NCBI RefSeq assembly: GCF_900156095.1
Contig: NZ_FTMJ01000005.1
Location: 159,617 to 223,616 of the forward strand
Reading direction: 5' to 3'
Source of the DNA: Aeromonas sp. RU39B
GTDB taxonomy: Bacteria > Pseudomonadota > Gammaproteobacteria > Enterobacterales > Aeromonadaceae
Length of the DNA: 64,000 nt
The first letter of the stretch is position 1. Every line of letters begins with the position of its first letter. The notes under the pieces were generated by a model, which was not told where the DNA came from, did no database searches, and saw nothing but the letters and a program-made list of their open reading frames with translations. Positions 1-9,942 of the stretch are shown here, one piece after another. Position numbers and translations under genes: made by a program.

Positions 1-543
1 GGCTCAGCTATCGATTTGTAACCAATAGCATTGATTGTCACAGCTTTCTCTAAGGTCATACGCTGTAACAATCTTATATTGGGCGACGCCATCAGTCATA
101 GCAACGCATTGGCGAAGTTGAAATGTAATGAATCAAACAAAAAATAAAATGTAAAACATCATTTTTTATCAGTTAAAAAACGCAGAATGGCCATATGAAG
201 TGTTATTCTAAAGCCACTTTCCCTTGTTTTGTGTACATCAGTAAATTTCTTCAAATTCATCATCTTGTCATCGAGCCGATGAACACTCTCAACCAACAGG
301 AGTGAAGGGGCCTCATGCCAGGCCTGCGGCCACAATGACCCCATAAAGAACCCTGTGAAATACGAAAGAATGGACTCTAAGGGGGCCTTTTTGTTGGTTT
401 TAGTAAAAATCGAAATAGATAAATAGCTAATTTAATTGAGTGGTGAATATTTACGGCATCTTGACCTAAAGAATGCTTCTCTGTCTATTCACAAGCGGGT
501 AGTATCAATCGGGCAATAATAAAAAACGAGAAGGAGTTCAGGA
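1..543. other. Gene-poor AT-rich leader region
   Basis: This 543-base stretch is clearly more AT-rich than the rest of the window. I see no convincing coding frame: the only open frame of note (61 codons, minus strand, 159-344) lacks a recognisable domain and has no good ribosome site. The last 60 bases hold the promoter and leader of the downstream LuxR-type gene, including the purine-rich GAAGGAG just before its GTG start. The left part may be the upstream region of a gene outside the window. Confidence 0.4.
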
Positions 544-1614
544 GTGTTACAGGCAACGCTACTGCGCCCATCACCTTATTTGGGCCAACTCTATGAATGC
601 GGCATAAATGACTCGGATATCAATTTGGTACTCGAGGGTATGCGCCGTGACAGCGGCAGTGCACTTTCCTTGATCCTGCTTCGGGACGAGGAGAAGCACT
701 TTGGCGTTCGTCTTTTTTCAAGCGGTCTTTCCGAGGTGCAGCAGCATTACTACCTGCAACACCATCGACAGGATATCTGGTTCAACCACTACCTGGAAAA
801 AGGCTGCAAGGGGGTGGTAAAAGCAGACAGCCTCAGTAACAAAGCGGGATTGCTGGCCGGCTTTGGTGCCCGTTTTGCAATTGGCGGGGTTTGCCGCGTC
901 AATGGCTATGGGGTCAGCAGTGTCAGCAGTTATCGAGAGACCCATCAATCCGATTTCACTGACAACGATATTTTACCTTGGGAGAGCCTCTATTTCGGAC
1001 TGGCAGCCTGGAGCCGCCATTATTGGAATATGGTTGGCCTGGAATCACAAAACTATCAATTGCAGCAATTGGTTAAACACCAAGGGCGGGCTATTGCGAT
1101 AGTAGACAGTAAAGGTTCGATACATTATTCCAACTCCGCGTTTAATCGCCTTGCCGATGAAAACCCGGAGGTCAAGATGTTGCAGGGTCAATTAACCATG
1201 CAAAGCAAGGAATTACAGCGTCAACTCAAAGAGATGCTGGCCGGATTTGCATATCTGCTGCCGGGCTCGTCGAGCTATCTGTCGATTCCTCGCACCCGTG
1301 GATTGCGTCCCATGCTGCTGCAGGCTTGCGTCATGAGCGGTTTGCGCAACATGGACCACTGCATCGAGCTGGAATTGCGCGATCCCGAGCAGAGCTTTAC
1401 CCCTGACATTGATGCGTTGGCAAACCTCTATCCGTTGACCTCGGGAGAGAAGGAGTTGCTGCTGTTGCTCAGCAAAGGTTACAGCAGTGGCGATATTGCC
1501 GACATGCGTGGTGTCAAGGTGGAGACGGTGCGTTCGACCCTGAAGAGTGTGTTCAAAAAGACCGATTGTCATAGCCAGAGCGAATTGCTGCTGCTGCTGC
1601 AATCCATCTCCTGA
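544..1614 (+). CDS. LuxR-family transcriptional regulator
   Basis: The 356-residue protein ends in a LuxR/FixJ-type helix-turn-helix at about residues 296-350 (LTSGEKELLLLLSKGYSSGD followed by KVETVRSTLKSVFKK), so it should bind DNA. The middle (about residues 170-215, with AIAIVDSKGSIHYSNSAFNR) looks like a PAS fold; the first 150 residues match no domain I recognise, and there is no receiver or autoinducer domain. The start is GTG, chosen because GAAGGAG lies about 8 bases upstream. It stands alone with no adjacent luxI or sensor kinase, so its signal and targets are unknown. The 115-base gap to hrpA suggests separate transcription. Confidence 0.75.
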   Translation: MLQATLLRPSPYLGQLYECGINDSDINLVLEGMRRDSGSALSLILLRDEEKHFGVRLFSSGLSEVQQHYYLQHHRQDIWFNHYLEKGCKGVVKADSLSNKAGLLAGFGARFAIGGVCRVNGYGVSSVSSYRETHQSDFTDNDILPWESLYFGLAAWSRHYWNMVGLESQNYQLQQLVKHQGRAIAIVDSKGSIHYSNSAFNRLADENPEVKMLQGQLTMQSKELQRQLKEMLAGFAYLLPGSSSYLSIPRTRGLRPMLLQACVMSGLRNMDHCIELELRDPEQSFTPDIDALANLYPLTSGEKELLLLLSKGYSSGDIADMRGVKVETVRSTLKSVFKKTDCHSQSELLLLLQSIS

Positions 1615-1729
1615 TACTGCGCCCGGCAACCCTTGCCGGGTCGGGGTGTGTGATCCCAGTCTTATGACTTGCGCCATGTGTGGGTGATCTTTAGGATCGC
1701 CCCATTGCTTTTTATCAGGAATCTCTCCC

Positions 1730-4700
1730 TTGTCTCTCTCTCTTCCTGCACTGCGAGCGCGCCTCGCCCATTGCATGAATCTCGATGCCCGCCAGCTGGG
1801 TAAACGCCTGCATGGCGCAGCCAAGGTTGCCGCGCCCAAGCAAGAGGCGGTGCTTGCGACCATTGAAGGTGACCTGCGCCTTGCCGAAGCCCGTTTTACC
1901 GCACGTCAAGCGGCTGTCCCCGCCATTACCTATCCCGAGAATCTGCCGGTTAGCCAGAAAGCGGCCGAAATTGCAGCTGCGATTCGTGATCATCAGGTGG
2001 TGGTCATTGCCGGCGAAACCGGCTCGGGCAAGACCACCCAGATCCCCAAGATCTGCCTGGAAGTAGGGCGAGGCGTGAAGGGACTGATTGGCCACACCCA
2101 GCCGCGCCGTCTGGCGGCGCGCACCGTGGCGGCGCGCATTGCCGAAGAGATGAAATCCGAGCTTGGACAATACGTAGGTTACAAGGTGCGCTTTACCGAT
2201 CAGGTGAGCGAGCAGACCCACATCAAGCTGATGACCGACGGTATTTTGCTGGCCGAAATACAAAATGACCGTCTGCTGACCCAATACGACACCATCATCA
2301 TTGACGAAGCCCACGAGCGTAGTCTCAATATCGATTTTATTCTGGGCTATCTCAAAGAGTTGTTACCGCGTCGGCCGGATCTCAAGGTCATCATCACCTC
2401 GGCCACCATCGATCCCGAGCGCTTCTCCCGCCATTTTGGCAAGGCGCCGATTATTGAGGTGTCAGGTCGCACCTATCCGGTTGAGGTTCGCTATCGTCCG
2501 CTGACCGATGGCGCCGATGATCGCGACGAATTGCAGGGGATTTTTGATGCCGTCGACGAGCTCAGTCATGAGGGGCTCGGCGATATTTTGATCTTCATGA
2601 ACGGCGAGCGGGAGATCCGCGATACCGCGGATGGTCTTCGCAAACTCAACTTGCGCGACACCGAGGTGCTGCCACTCTATGCGCGTCTGTCCAACGCCGA
2701 GCAAAACAAGGTGTTTTTGCCCCATGCCGGGCGGCGCATTGTGCTGGCCACCAACGTGGCGGAAACCTCGCTGACGGTGCCCGGGATTCGTTATGTGATT
2801 GATCCCGGTACTGCCCGCATCAGTCGCTACTCCTGGCGCACCAAGGTGCAGCGCCTGCCGATTGAACCGGTCTCCCAGGCCAGTGCCAATCAGCGTAAAG
2901 GGCGCTGTGGCCGGGTGGCGGACGGCATCTGTATCCGCCTCTATTCCGAGCAAGACTTTAACGGTCGGCCGGCGTTTACCGATCCCGAGATCCTGCGCAC
3001 CAACCTGGCGTCAGTCATTCTGCAGATGCTCTCGCTCGGCCTTGGCAATATGGAGGCATTCCCGTTTGTCGAGCCGCCCGAATCGCGCCATATCAAAGAT
3101 GGCTTGAGCCTGCTCAAAGAGCTGGGCGCCGTGGAAGAGCGCCGTCACCGCGATGGGCGCGAAGAGCTCAAGCTCACCGAAACCGGTCGCCAACTCTCGC
3201 GCATTCCACTCGATCCTCGCTTGGCAAAAATGGTGATCACCGGGGCGGCAACCGGGTGTCTTAAGGAGATGATGGTGATCACGGCGGCGCTCAGTATCCA
3301 GGATCCGCGTGAGCGACCGATGGAGAAAAAGCAGGCCGCCGACGAGCAGCATCGCCGTTTCGATGACAAGGATTCTGATTTTCTCGCCTTCCTCAATCTC
3401 TGGAACTATCTCGAAGAGCAGCAGGCCGCGCTCTCGGCCAATGCCTTCCGGCGTCAGTGCCAAAAAGAGTTTCTCTCCTACCTGCGCGTGCGCGAGTGGC
3501 AGGATATTCACTTTCAGCTGCGCCAAACCGTCAAAGAGCTGGGCTTTAAGAGCAACCACGAGCCGGCAGACTACCAGAGCATGCACTGCGCCATCCTCAC
3601 CGGGCTGCTTAGCCACATCGGTAACAAGGATCTGGAAAAGCCTGAGTTTCTCGGTGCCCGCAATGCCCGGTTCCACCTGTTTCCGGCGTCAGGGTTGTTT
3701 AAAAAGCCGCCCAAGTGGGTGATGGCGGCCGAGCTGGTTGAAACCTCGCGCCTCTATGCCCGCATCAATGCCCGCATCGAGCCACAGTGGGTCGAGCCGC
3801 TGGCAGGACACCTCATCAAGCTCAGTCACAGCGAGCCGCACTGGTCGAAAAAACAGGGCGCGGTGATGGCCAACGAAAAGGTGACCCTGTTTGGGCTCAC
3901 CCTGGTGGCCGAGCGTCCGGTCAATTACAGCCGAATTGATCCGGCCCTGTGCCGTGAGCTGTTTATCCGCCATGCGCTGGTCGACGGGGATTTTGAAACC
4001 CGTCACCGCTTCTTTAGCGATAACCGCAAGCTTCTGGCCGAGGTGGAGGCGCTCGAGCACAAGTCGCGCCGGCGTGACATTCTGGTCGATGATGAAGACT
4101 TGTTTCGCTTCTACGAGGCGCGAATTCCAGAAGAGGTGGTCTCTGCCCGCCACTTCGATGCCTGGTGGAAGGAGGCACAGCAGCGCGATCCTGAGCTGCT
4201 CAACTTTGAGCGCGAGATGCTAATGAAGGGCGATGCCGCGCACGTGAGCGAGCTCGATTACCCCAACCTGTGGCATCAGGGACGGCTCAAACTCAAGCTC
4301 AGCTATCAGTTTGAACCGGGTGAGGCGGCCGATGGCGTCACGCTGCACATACCGCTGCCGCTGCTTAACCAGGTTGAGCCGGTGGGCTTTGAGTGGTTGA
4401 TCCCGGGGCTGCGTCATGAGCTGTTGGTGGCGCTGATTAAATCGCTGCCAAAACCTGTGCGCAAAAACTTTGTGCCGGCACCTAACTACGCCGATGCTCT
4501 GCTGGCTGCGCTCAAACCGGAGCAGGGGCCGTTACTCGATGAGATTGAGCGTCACCTTAAGCGCATGACCGGCGTCAGTGTGGCGCGCGAGTCGTGGGAT
4601 TGGGCCGCGGTGCCCGATCACCTGAAACTCACCTTCCGGGTGGTCGATGAGCGCCAGCGCAAGGTGGCCGAGAGCAAGGATCTGCTGGCATTGAAAGAGT

Positions 4701-5614
4701 CGCTGCGCGAGCGGGTGCAGCAGACCCTCTCCAAGGTGGCCGATGACGATATCGAGCAAACCGGGTTGACGCTCTGGAGTTTTGGCGAGTTGCCGCGCGA
4801 ATACAGCCAAAAGCGCAGTGGCTTCGAAGTCAAAGCCTATCCGGCGCTGGTGGATGAAAAAGACTCGGTGGCCATCACGCTGGTCGAAAGCCCGGTGGTG
4901 CAGGAGCAGCTGATGTGGGCCGGCCAACGCCGCCTTATCTTACTCAACGTGCCATCGCCTATTAAATATCTGCAGGAAAAGCTGCCCAACAAGGCCAAGC
5001 TCGGGCTCTATTTCAACCCGTTTGGCAAGGTGAGTGAGCTCATTGATGACTGCATTGCCTGTGGCTGTGACAAGTTGATCGAGCAGCACGGCGGACTGGC
5101 GTGGGATGCAGAGCGTTTTGAGACCCTCAAGGAGTTCGTGCGGGCCGAGCTCAACGACGTGGTGGTCGAGGTAGCGAGCCAGGTCGAAGCGGTATTGACG
5201 CTTTCTCACGAGATCCGCAAATGCCTCAAGGGCAAGATGCAGCTCGATACGGCCTTTGCCATGTCCGATATTCAGGTGCAGCTGGAGCGGATGATCCACA
5301 AGGGGTTTGTCAGCCAGAGCGGTTGGAAGCGGCTGCCTGATCTGCTGCGTTACCTGCGCGCCATTGAGCGCCGTCTGGAGAAGGTCAGTGTCGATCCCAA
5401 CCGGGATCGGGTTTACATGCTCAAGGTACAAAGTGTCGAGAAGGCCTATCAGGCGCTGCTGGCCAAGGTACCCAAAGGACAGCCGGTGGCGCCGGCGGTG
5501 GCCGAGATCCGCTGGATGATTGAGGAGCTGCGTGTCTCCTTCTTTGCCCAGACCATCGGCACCCCCTATCCCGTGTCGGACAAACGGGTGATGGCTGCCA
5601 TTGAGGCGTGTTAA
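1730..5614 (+). CDS. hrpA: ATP-dependent RNA helicase HrpA
   Basis: This is a 1294-residue DEAH-box RNA helicase, matching the roughly 1300-residue length of enterobacterial HrpA, which acts on stalled or colliding ribosomes and mRNA. The Walker A GETGSGKT lies near residue 95 and the Walker B DEAH (IIIDEAHERS) near 192; the SAT motif (ITSATIDPERF) and the motif VI region (QRKGRCGRV) follow, then the helicase-associated domain and the long HrpA-specific C-terminal region. The start is a TTG preceded by AGGA at about 9 bases; no better ATG occurs in frame upstream of the Walker motif. It is followed after 43 bases by a small LysM-like gene on the same strand. Confidence 0.95.
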   Translation: MSLSLPALRARLAHCMNLDARQLGKRLHGAAKVAAPKQEAVLATIEGDLRLAEARFTARQAAVPAITYPENLPVSQKAAEIAAAIRDHQVVVIAGETGSGKTTQIPKICLEVGRGVKGLIGHTQPRRLAARTVAARIAEEMKSELGQYVGYKVRFTDQVSEQTHIKLMTDGILLAEIQNDRLLTQYDTIIIDEAHERSLNIDFILGYLKELLPRRPDLKVIITSATIDPERFSRHFGKAPIIEVSGRTYPVEVRYRPLTDGADDRDELQGIFDAVDELSHEGLGDILIFMNGEREIRDTADGLRKLNLRDTEVLPLYARLSNAEQNKVFLPHAGRRIVLATNVAETSLTVPGIRYVIDPGTARISRYSWRTKVQRLPIEPVSQASANQRKGRCGRVADGICIRLYSEQDFNGRPAFTDPEILRTNLASVILQMLSLGLGNMEAFPFVEPPESRHIKDGLSLLKELGAVEERRHRDGREELKLTETGRQLSRIPLDPRLAKMVITGAATGCLKEMMVITAALSIQDPRERPMEKKQAADEQHRRFDDKDSDFLAFLNLWNYLEEQQAALSANAFRRQCQKEFLSYLRVREWQDIHFQLRQTVKELGFKSNHEPADYQSMHCAILTGLLSHIGNKDLEKPEFLGARNARFHLFPASGLFKKPPKWVMAAELVETSRLYARINARIEPQWVEPLAGHLIKLSHSEPHWSKKQGAVMANEKVTLFGLTLVAERPVNYSRIDPALCRELFIRHALVDGDFETRHRFFSDNRKLLAEVEALEHKSRRRDILVDDEDLFRFYEARIPEEVVSARHFDAWWKEAQQRDPELLNFEREMLMKGDAAHVSELDYPNLWHQGRLKLKLSYQFEPGEAADGVTLHIPLPLLNQVEPVGFEWLIPGLRHELLVALIKSLPKPVRKNFVPAPNYADALLAALKPEQGPLLDEIERHLKRMTGVSVARESWDWAAVPDHLKLTFRVVDERQRKVAESKDLLALKESLRERVQQTLSKVADDDIEQTGLTLWSFGELPREYSQKRSGFEVKAYPALVDEKDSVAITLVESPVVQEQLMWAGQRRLILLNVPSPIKYLQEKLPNKAKLGLYFNPFGKVSELIDDCIACGCDKLIEQHGGLAWDAERFETLKEFVRAELNDVVVEVASQVEAVLTLSHEIRKCLKGKMQLDTAFAMSDIQVQLERMIHKGFVSQSGWKRLPDLLRYLRAIERRLEKVSVDPNRDRVYMLKVQSVEKAYQALLAKVPKGQPVAPAVAEIRWMIEELRVSFFAQTIGTPYPVSDKRVMAAIEAC

Positions 5615-5657
5615 GGTTGGCAGCGTTATTGCGAAGGAATAACAGGAGAGAGGCGGC

Positions 5658-6380
5658 ATGCTGGCCGGATGGGTATTGCTCACCTCGGTGACGATCAGTG
5701 GTTATCTGCCGCTTGCCGAGCAAACCTGGGTCGCGCTCGACCCGGCTTGGTACCCACCGGGTCAGCCGGTGCCGCAGGTATTTGTGGCCTGGCACGGTAA
5801 TCAGTATCCGGTGCTCGACACCGAGCAGCGTAACGGCCGCTGGCAGTTGCTGTTTCCGGTGCGCCTGACGCCGCCTTTTACCCTGTTTGAAGGGCAGGCG
5901 AGCCCAACGCGCCGTTACCTTGAGCGTCTTAAACGCATTGATGAGATGGCTTACGGGATTGACCTCACTGCGGCGCCCCCGGCATCTGGCGTCACTGCTG
6001 GTTTGGCGCCAGCTCGCAGTCAGGCTCCCTTTATGCCCGGCTTGGCAGGCTGGCAGGAGCCTTGGCCGGGTAGCGCCGTCTCTGGCAGCGCTACGGCGGG
6101 AGCGCCGGTCAACGAAACCTATGTTGCCGGCAAGCCCTGTCATCAGGTTGTCGCCGGTGAAACCCTGTGGCGCGTGGCTGACCGGCTGGCGCGATCGCAA
6201 GGGGGCGATACCTACGCCTGGGTGCTGGCGTTTAATGAGAGTAATCGCGAGCGGCTGGGGCCACGCGCCCAGACTCGCGTTGGCAGCTGGTTGACCTGCC
6301 CGGTTGCCAAGCAGCTGGTACGGTATCAATCCATGACCATTGCGGCGCGACAGGCGGCGGTTGTGGCACTGGTTCGCTAG
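5658..6380 (+). CDS. Putative envelope protein with LysM/FimV-like C-terminal motif
   Basis: This 240-residue protein starts with a short hydrophobic segment (MLAGWVLLTSVTISGYLPL) that may be a signal peptide or anchor. The N-terminal half (residues 20-90) has a compact hydrophobic pattern that I cannot assign, then a Pro/Ala/Gly-rich linker. Near residues 165-205 is GETLWRVADRLARSQGGDTY then WVLAFNESNRERLG, which resembles the LysM-like segment of FimV/HubP proteins that bind peptidoglycan. An AGGAGAG ribosome site precedes the ATG. It lies just downstream of hrpA and before the rplY promoter. A cell-wall or polar role is an inference from the motif only. Confidence 0.55.
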   Translation: MLAGWVLLTSVTISGYLPLAEQTWVALDPAWYPPGQPVPQVFVAWHGNQYPVLDTEQRNGRWQLLFPVRLTPPFTLFEGQASPTRRYLERLKRIDEMAYGIDLTAAPPASGVTAGLAPARSQAPFMPGLAGWQEPWPGSAVSGSATAGAPVNETYVAGKPCHQVVAGETLWRVADRLARSQGGDTYAWVLAFNESNRERLGPRAQTRVGSWLTCPVAKQLVRYQSMTIAARQAAVVALVR

Positions 6381-6386
6381 TCTTCC

Positions 6387-6415
6387 TTGCACAGGAAAGG
6401 GCCGCGTGATAGTAT
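6387..6415 (+). promoter_or_regulatory. Predicted sigma-70 promoter of rplY
   Basis: A TTGCAC -35 and a TAGTAT -10 are separated by exactly 17 bases. The -10 is followed by a GC-rich discriminator (TCGCGCTC), the type often linked to growth-rate and stringent control of translation genes. The start of transcription would fall about 65 bases before the rplY ATG, leaving a short leader. Confidence 0.6.
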
Positions 6416-6487
6416 TCGCGCTCGTTTTGCGAGGTGTTGGCCGGTCGCAGTCAACATCATTTACTCATCTTAAAAAGAGATATTGCT

Positions 6488-6775
6488 ATGTCTTTCGTAT
6501 TCCAAGCTGAAGTCCGTTCTGACATGGGGAAAGGTGCGAGCCGCCGCCTGCGTCATGCTGACCAAGTTCCGGCCATCGTTTACGGTGCTGCCAAGGAAGC
6601 TGTTTCTGTGACTCTGGATCACAAGAAGCTGATCATCGCCCAAGCCAAGCCGGAGTTCTACACCGAACTGCTGACCCTGGTTATCAACGGCGAAGAAGTT
6701 AAGGTTAAGGTCAAGGATATCCAGCGTCACCCGGTTAAGGCCAAGCTGGTTCACCTGGACTTCGTTCGCGCTTAA
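6488..6775 (+). CDS. rplY: 50S ribosomal protein L25, short form
   Basis: The 95-residue product matches the single-domain L25 of gammaproteobacteria (not the longer Ctc form): it begins [20 protein letters not shown] and ends [13 protein letters not shown]25 binds 5S rRNA in the large subunit. The ATG at 6488 is chosen over an upstream in-frame start because it has AAAAAGAGA just before it and gives the family N-terminus. The gene is monocistronic: its own promoter lies upstream and a strong terminator follows within 20 bases. Confidence 0.97.
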   Translation: MSFVFQAEVRSDMGKGASRRLRHADQVPAIVYGAAKEAVSVTLDHKKLIIAQAKPEFYTELLTLVINGEEVKVKVKDIQRHPVKAKLVHLDFVRA

Positions 6776-6791
6776 TCGCTGACGAGCCTCG

Positions 6792-6820
6792 CAAAAAGCC
6801 ACCTTCGGGTGGCTTTTTGT
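6792..6820. terminator. Bidirectional Rho-independent terminator
   Basis: The hairpin AAAAAGCCACC-TTCG-GGTGGCTTTTT has a stable tetraloop, a T run after it and an A run before it. It can end both rplY (plus) and the selD-mnmH-gloC operon (minus). Confidence 0.9.
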
Positions 6821-6874
6821 TTATCGGGCGTGTGGCAAAGAACAGGGGGCGGCGCATAGCGACACCCCTTGCGT

Positions 6875-7519
6875 TTACCAGATGGGTTGGGTCAGGTAAG
6901 GGTTGCTGACTCGCTCGCGGCCAAAGGTGGAGCTGGGGCCGTGGCCGGGGATAAAGACGATGTCATCACCAAGGGGCAGCAGTGTATCAGTGATCGAGCG
7001 GATCAGCGTGGCGTGATCGCCGCGCGGGAAATCCGTTCGGCCAATACTGCCAGCAAACAGCACATCTCCGACCCAGGCGACCTGCAGCGAGCGTGACAGC
7101 AGCACCACATGGCCCGGTGTGTGGCCGGGGCAGAAGTAGACCTCCAGCGATTGGTTACCTACTTCAATGCGATCCCCTTGTGCCAGCCAGCGATTAGGGG
7201 TAAATGCCTCGGTGTGCTCAAAGCCAAACATCTGTGATTGCTGCGCTAACATCTCGAGCCAAAAGGCGTCTTCAAGATGAGGGCCTTCAATCTGGGCGCC
7301 GAGCTCCCGGCGCAGCGTATCAGCCGCACCAACGTGATCCAGATGGCCGTGGGTAAGAATAACCTTGTCCAGGGTCAGTCCCAACTCTGCCACCCGGCGC
7401 ATCAGCCGCTCGGGCTCACCACCGGGATCAACCAGCGCAGCGCGCTGGGTCTCGTCACACCAGATCAGGGAGCAATTCTGGGCAAAGTGGGTGACCGGAA
7501 TCACCTCGAATTTCAGCAT
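6875..7519 (-). CDS. gloC: Hydroxyacylglutathione hydrolase GloC (YcbL), MBL fold
   Basis: This 214-residue metallo-beta-lactamase-fold enzyme closely resembles E. coli YcbL/GloC, a type II glyoxalase that cleaves S-lactoylglutathione to lactate and glutathione. The metal-binding THGHLDHVG lies near residue 55, the GHTPGHV motif near 133, the metal-bridging Asp in GDVLFAG near 153 and the C-terminal PGHGP near 198. Its ATG overlaps the mnmH stop codon by 7 bases, so it is the last gene of the selD-mnmH-gloC operon and probably translationally coupled. Confidence 0.9.
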   Translation of the reverse strand: MLKFEVIPVTHFAQNCSLIWCDETQRAALVDPGGEPERLMRRVAELGLTLDKVILTHGHLDHVGAADTLRRELGAQIEGPHLEDAFWLEMLAQQSQMFGFEHTEAFTPNRWLAQGDRIEVGNQSLEVYFCPGHTPGHVVLLSRSLQVAWVGDVLFAGSIGRTDFPRGDHATLIRSITDTLLPLGDDIVFIPGHGPSSTFGRERVSNPYLTQPIW

Positions 7520-8646
7520 GAGTCGCGCTCCATAGAGCCTGCCTGACCGGCAGGCAACGCATTGAGATATTCCAGACAGGCTGCGCGATCACCGCGAAAC
7601 ACGATGCGCGTCTGCTTATGCTGGATCTGATAGAGATACATGGGATCGTAATAACGCTCAAGCAGCAGGGTGATCCAGGCCAGATGCCGTTCACAGTCAC
7701 CCATCTGTGCTTGCACGGCCAGGGCTTGGCGCATCAGGTTATCGAGCTCGCGCCAACCGAGATCGCCCAAGCGGCGCTTGAGGCGCTCCAGGCTGTCGAG
7801 CAGGGCGGTTGAAAATTGCAGCCAGCCGTCCTCCACACCAAAAACCGCGCGGTAGCGAGCAGCCAAATCCACCACATAATCCTGGCGGATCTGCTCGGCG
7901 CGCTCGGCAAGCGGGACTTCCAGCACCACCACAGGTGCACTGCCCATGCGATCAAACAGGGGCAGGGGCAGGGCGCAGCGGCCAATTAAGTGACTTTCAT
8001 CCTCGACCACAAAGTGATGCTGGCCTTGCTGCTGGCGCTTGAGGATCTCGATAGCCAGGCCGTTCTCAAAATTGATGCTGGTCGGCTGGCCTTGTGGCAA
8101 GCGACCAAAGGAGGAGCCACGGTGGTGAGCGTGACCTTCCAGATCGATGGCCCGGGACACCTTGTGCAGCAGGTGTGTCTTGCCCGAGCCGGTCATGCCG
8201 GTGAGCACGGTCCAGCTATCTTCCCGGGCACTGCGCGCTTGCAACTGGATCAGAAACTGGCGCATCGCCTTATAGCCGCCAGCCACTCGCGGCCGCTCTA
8301 CGCCGGCCTCGCTAAGCCAGGCTTGCACCGTCTGGGAGCGCAGACCGCCGCGAAAACAGTAGAGCACCGCATCCGGGTGGCGAGTGAGGTGGCCAAGCCA
8401 CCCTTCAAGGCGCGCCTCTTTGGTGGCGCCTCCGACTAACTGGTGACCCAGTGCAATCGCAGCGGCCTGACCGTGCTGCTTGTAGCAGGTACCGACCTGC
8501 GCCCGCTCATCATCGGTGAGCAGCGGCAGGTTGATGGCATGGGGAAAGGCGCCATCAACAAATTCGATGGGGGCTCGCACATCCATCAGCGGTACATCGC
8601 CCAAAAACAGAGCGGCGATGTCGGTCACCAGCGCCGGGTTAGCCAT
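7513..8646 (-). CDS. mnmH: tRNA 2-selenouridine synthase MnmH (SelU/YbbB)
   Basis: The 377-residue enzyme replaces sulfur by selenium in 2-thiouridine at the wobble position of certain tRNAs, using selenophosphate from SelD. It has an N-terminal rhodanese domain with the catalytic cysteine in [12 protein letters not shown] (about residue 95) and a C-terminal P-loop domain with [11 protein letters not shown] (about residue 150). I place the start at the ATG of [17 protein letters not shown], which overlaps the selD stop by 8 bases; the open frame extends upstream but only into selD coding sequence. Length fits the family (about 360-370). Confidence 0.93.
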   Translation of the reverse strand: MANPALVTDIAALFLGDVPLMDVRAPIEFVDGAFPHAINLPLLTDDERAQVGTCYKQHGQAAAIALGHQLVGGATKEARLEGWLGHLTRHPDAVLYCFRGGLRSQTVQAWLSEAGVERPRVAGGYKAMRQFLIQLQARSAREDSWTVLTGMTGSGKTHLLHKVSRAIDLEGHAHHRGSSFGRLPQGQPTSINFENGLAIEILKRQQQGQHHFVVEDESHLIGRCALPLPLFDRMGSAPVVVLEVPLAERAEQIRQDYVVDLAARYRAVFGVEDGWLQFSTALLDSLERLKRRLGDLGWRELDNLMRQALAVQAQMGDCERHLAWITLLLERYYDPMYLYQIQHKQTRIVFRGDRAACLEYLNALPAGQAGSMERDSC

Positions 8647-9676
8647 AACAAACCTCGATAAAGTGGGTCTGTCGCTCTTTGAGGGCGCCAACCGGCGTGA
8701 GGCTAAGACCGGCCTGCGCTGCGATTGCGAGCAGCTCGGCTTCACTCTCTTTGCCCACCGCCACCAGCAGACCGCCGCTGGTTTGTGGATCGCACAGGAT
8801 GTTGCGGGTGCGATCATCGATGGCGGGCAGCTTGTGGCCGTAAGAGTCGTGATTGCGCAGGGTCCCCCCCGGTACGCACCCTTCGCTCAGGTAATAATCC
8901 ACCTCAGGCAGCAGCGGCAAGGCGGTGAAATCGAGCTCGGCCGTGAGGTTGGAGCCTTCGCACATCTCGAGCAGGTGGCCTGCTAGGCCAAAACCGGTTA
9001 CGTCGGTCATGGCGTGCACCCCGGGTAGCTCGGCAAAGCGGGCACCCAAGGTATTGAGCGTACACATGGCCTCGGGCGCCAACTGTTCATGCTCGGGCTT
9101 GAGTTTGCCTTTTTTCTGCGCGGTCGAGAGGATCCCGATCCCGAGCGGCTTGGTGAGATAGAGGATATCGCCGGCGCGGGCCGTGTCGTTTTGCTTGATG
9201 CGATCAAGCGGCACGATACCGGTCACGGCCAGACCGAAGATGGGCTCGGGGGCGTCAATGCTGTGACCGCCAGCCAGGGAAATGCCGGCATCGTGGCATG
9301 CCTGACGGCCACCATCGACCACCTGCTGGGCAATTTCGGGCGCCAGCAGATTGACCGGCCAGCCGAGAATGGCAATGGCCACAATCGGCTTGCCACCCAT
9401 GGCGTAGATGTCACTGATGGCGTTGGTGGCGGCAATGCGGCCGAAGGTGAACGGATCATCGACAATCGGCATGAAAAAATCGGTGGTCGAAACAATGCCT
9501 TGGCCGTTCCCGATATCGACCACGGCGGCATCGTCCTTGCTGCTATTGCCAACAATCAGGGTCGGGTCGTTAAAGCCCGGAATGTTGCTCTTGAGAATGG
9601 TGTCGAGCACCTTGGGAGAGATTTTGCAGCCACAGCCGGCACCGTGGCTGTATTGGGTCAGGCGAACAGAAGACAT
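8639..9676 (-). CDS. selD: Selenophosphate synthase
   Basis: The 345-residue protein makes selenophosphate from selenide and ATP. The N-terminus [20 protein letters not shown] is that of E. coli SelD, with the catalytic residue present as cysteine rather than selenocysteine and the partner lysine in GCK. The ATG at 9676 is preferred to one 14 codons upstream because a GAGGTC ribosome site lies just before it and the family begins here. It heads the selD-mnmH-gloC operon, so its selenophosphate is at least used for tRNA selenouridine; no selA/selB is seen in this window. Confidence 0.95.
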   Translation of the reverse strand: MSSVRLTQYSHGAGCGCKISPKVLDTILKSNIPGFNDPTLIVGNSSKDDAAVVDIGNGQGIVSTTDFFMPIVDDPFTFGRIAATNAISDIYAMGGKPIVAIAILGWPVNLLAPEIAQQVVDGGRQACHDAGISLAGGHSIDAPEPIFGLAVTGIVPLDRIKQNDTARAGDILYLTKPLGIGILSTAQKKGKLKPEHEQLAPEAMCTLNTLGARFAELPGVHAMTDVTGFGLAGHLLEMCEGSNLTAELDFTALPLLPEVDYYLSEGCVPGGTLRNHDSYGHKLPAIDDRTRNILCDPQTSGGLLVAVGKESEAELLAIAAQAGLSLTPVGALKERQTHFIEVCYG

Positions 9677-9852
9677 GTTGACCTCGCAGTGTGGCGGCAA
9701 TGCCGCCGATTCTGGCATCGATGCGGCGACGGATCGTCGCAGAGTGAAAAACAGGACGGTGTATTATGCCACAAAGTGGGGAGAGGGAAGGCCACCGAAA
9801 CGGTGTAGTGGGTCGGTTTCTGGCCGATGAGCGTGCGCCATGCGCTGAGGTA

Positions 9853-9884
9853 AAAAGGGCGCTGCATAGCGCATCGCCCTCTGG
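9853..9884 (-). terminator. Terminator-like hairpin after rlmI
   Basis: On the minus strand the sequence AGGGCG...CGCCCTTTTT forms a hairpin followed by five T residues. A second, weaker hairpin with a T run lies nearer the rlmI stop (about 9912-9934), so termination of rlmI may be in tandem. Confidence 0.5.
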
Positions 9885-9942
9885 GTAAAAGGGGAGCAGC
9901 GCGCTCTGGTATAAAAAGGGCGCCGCGCCTTTGGCATCACGT

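Noticed and set aside
159..344. 61-codon minus-strand frame in the left intergenic region
   Set aside because: No ribosome site, no recognisable domain, and AT-rich surroundings; not enough to call a gene.
8639..9676. Possible selenocysteine in SelD
   Set aside because: The catalytic position is an ordinary cysteine codon within GAGCGCK; no in-frame TGA is read through.
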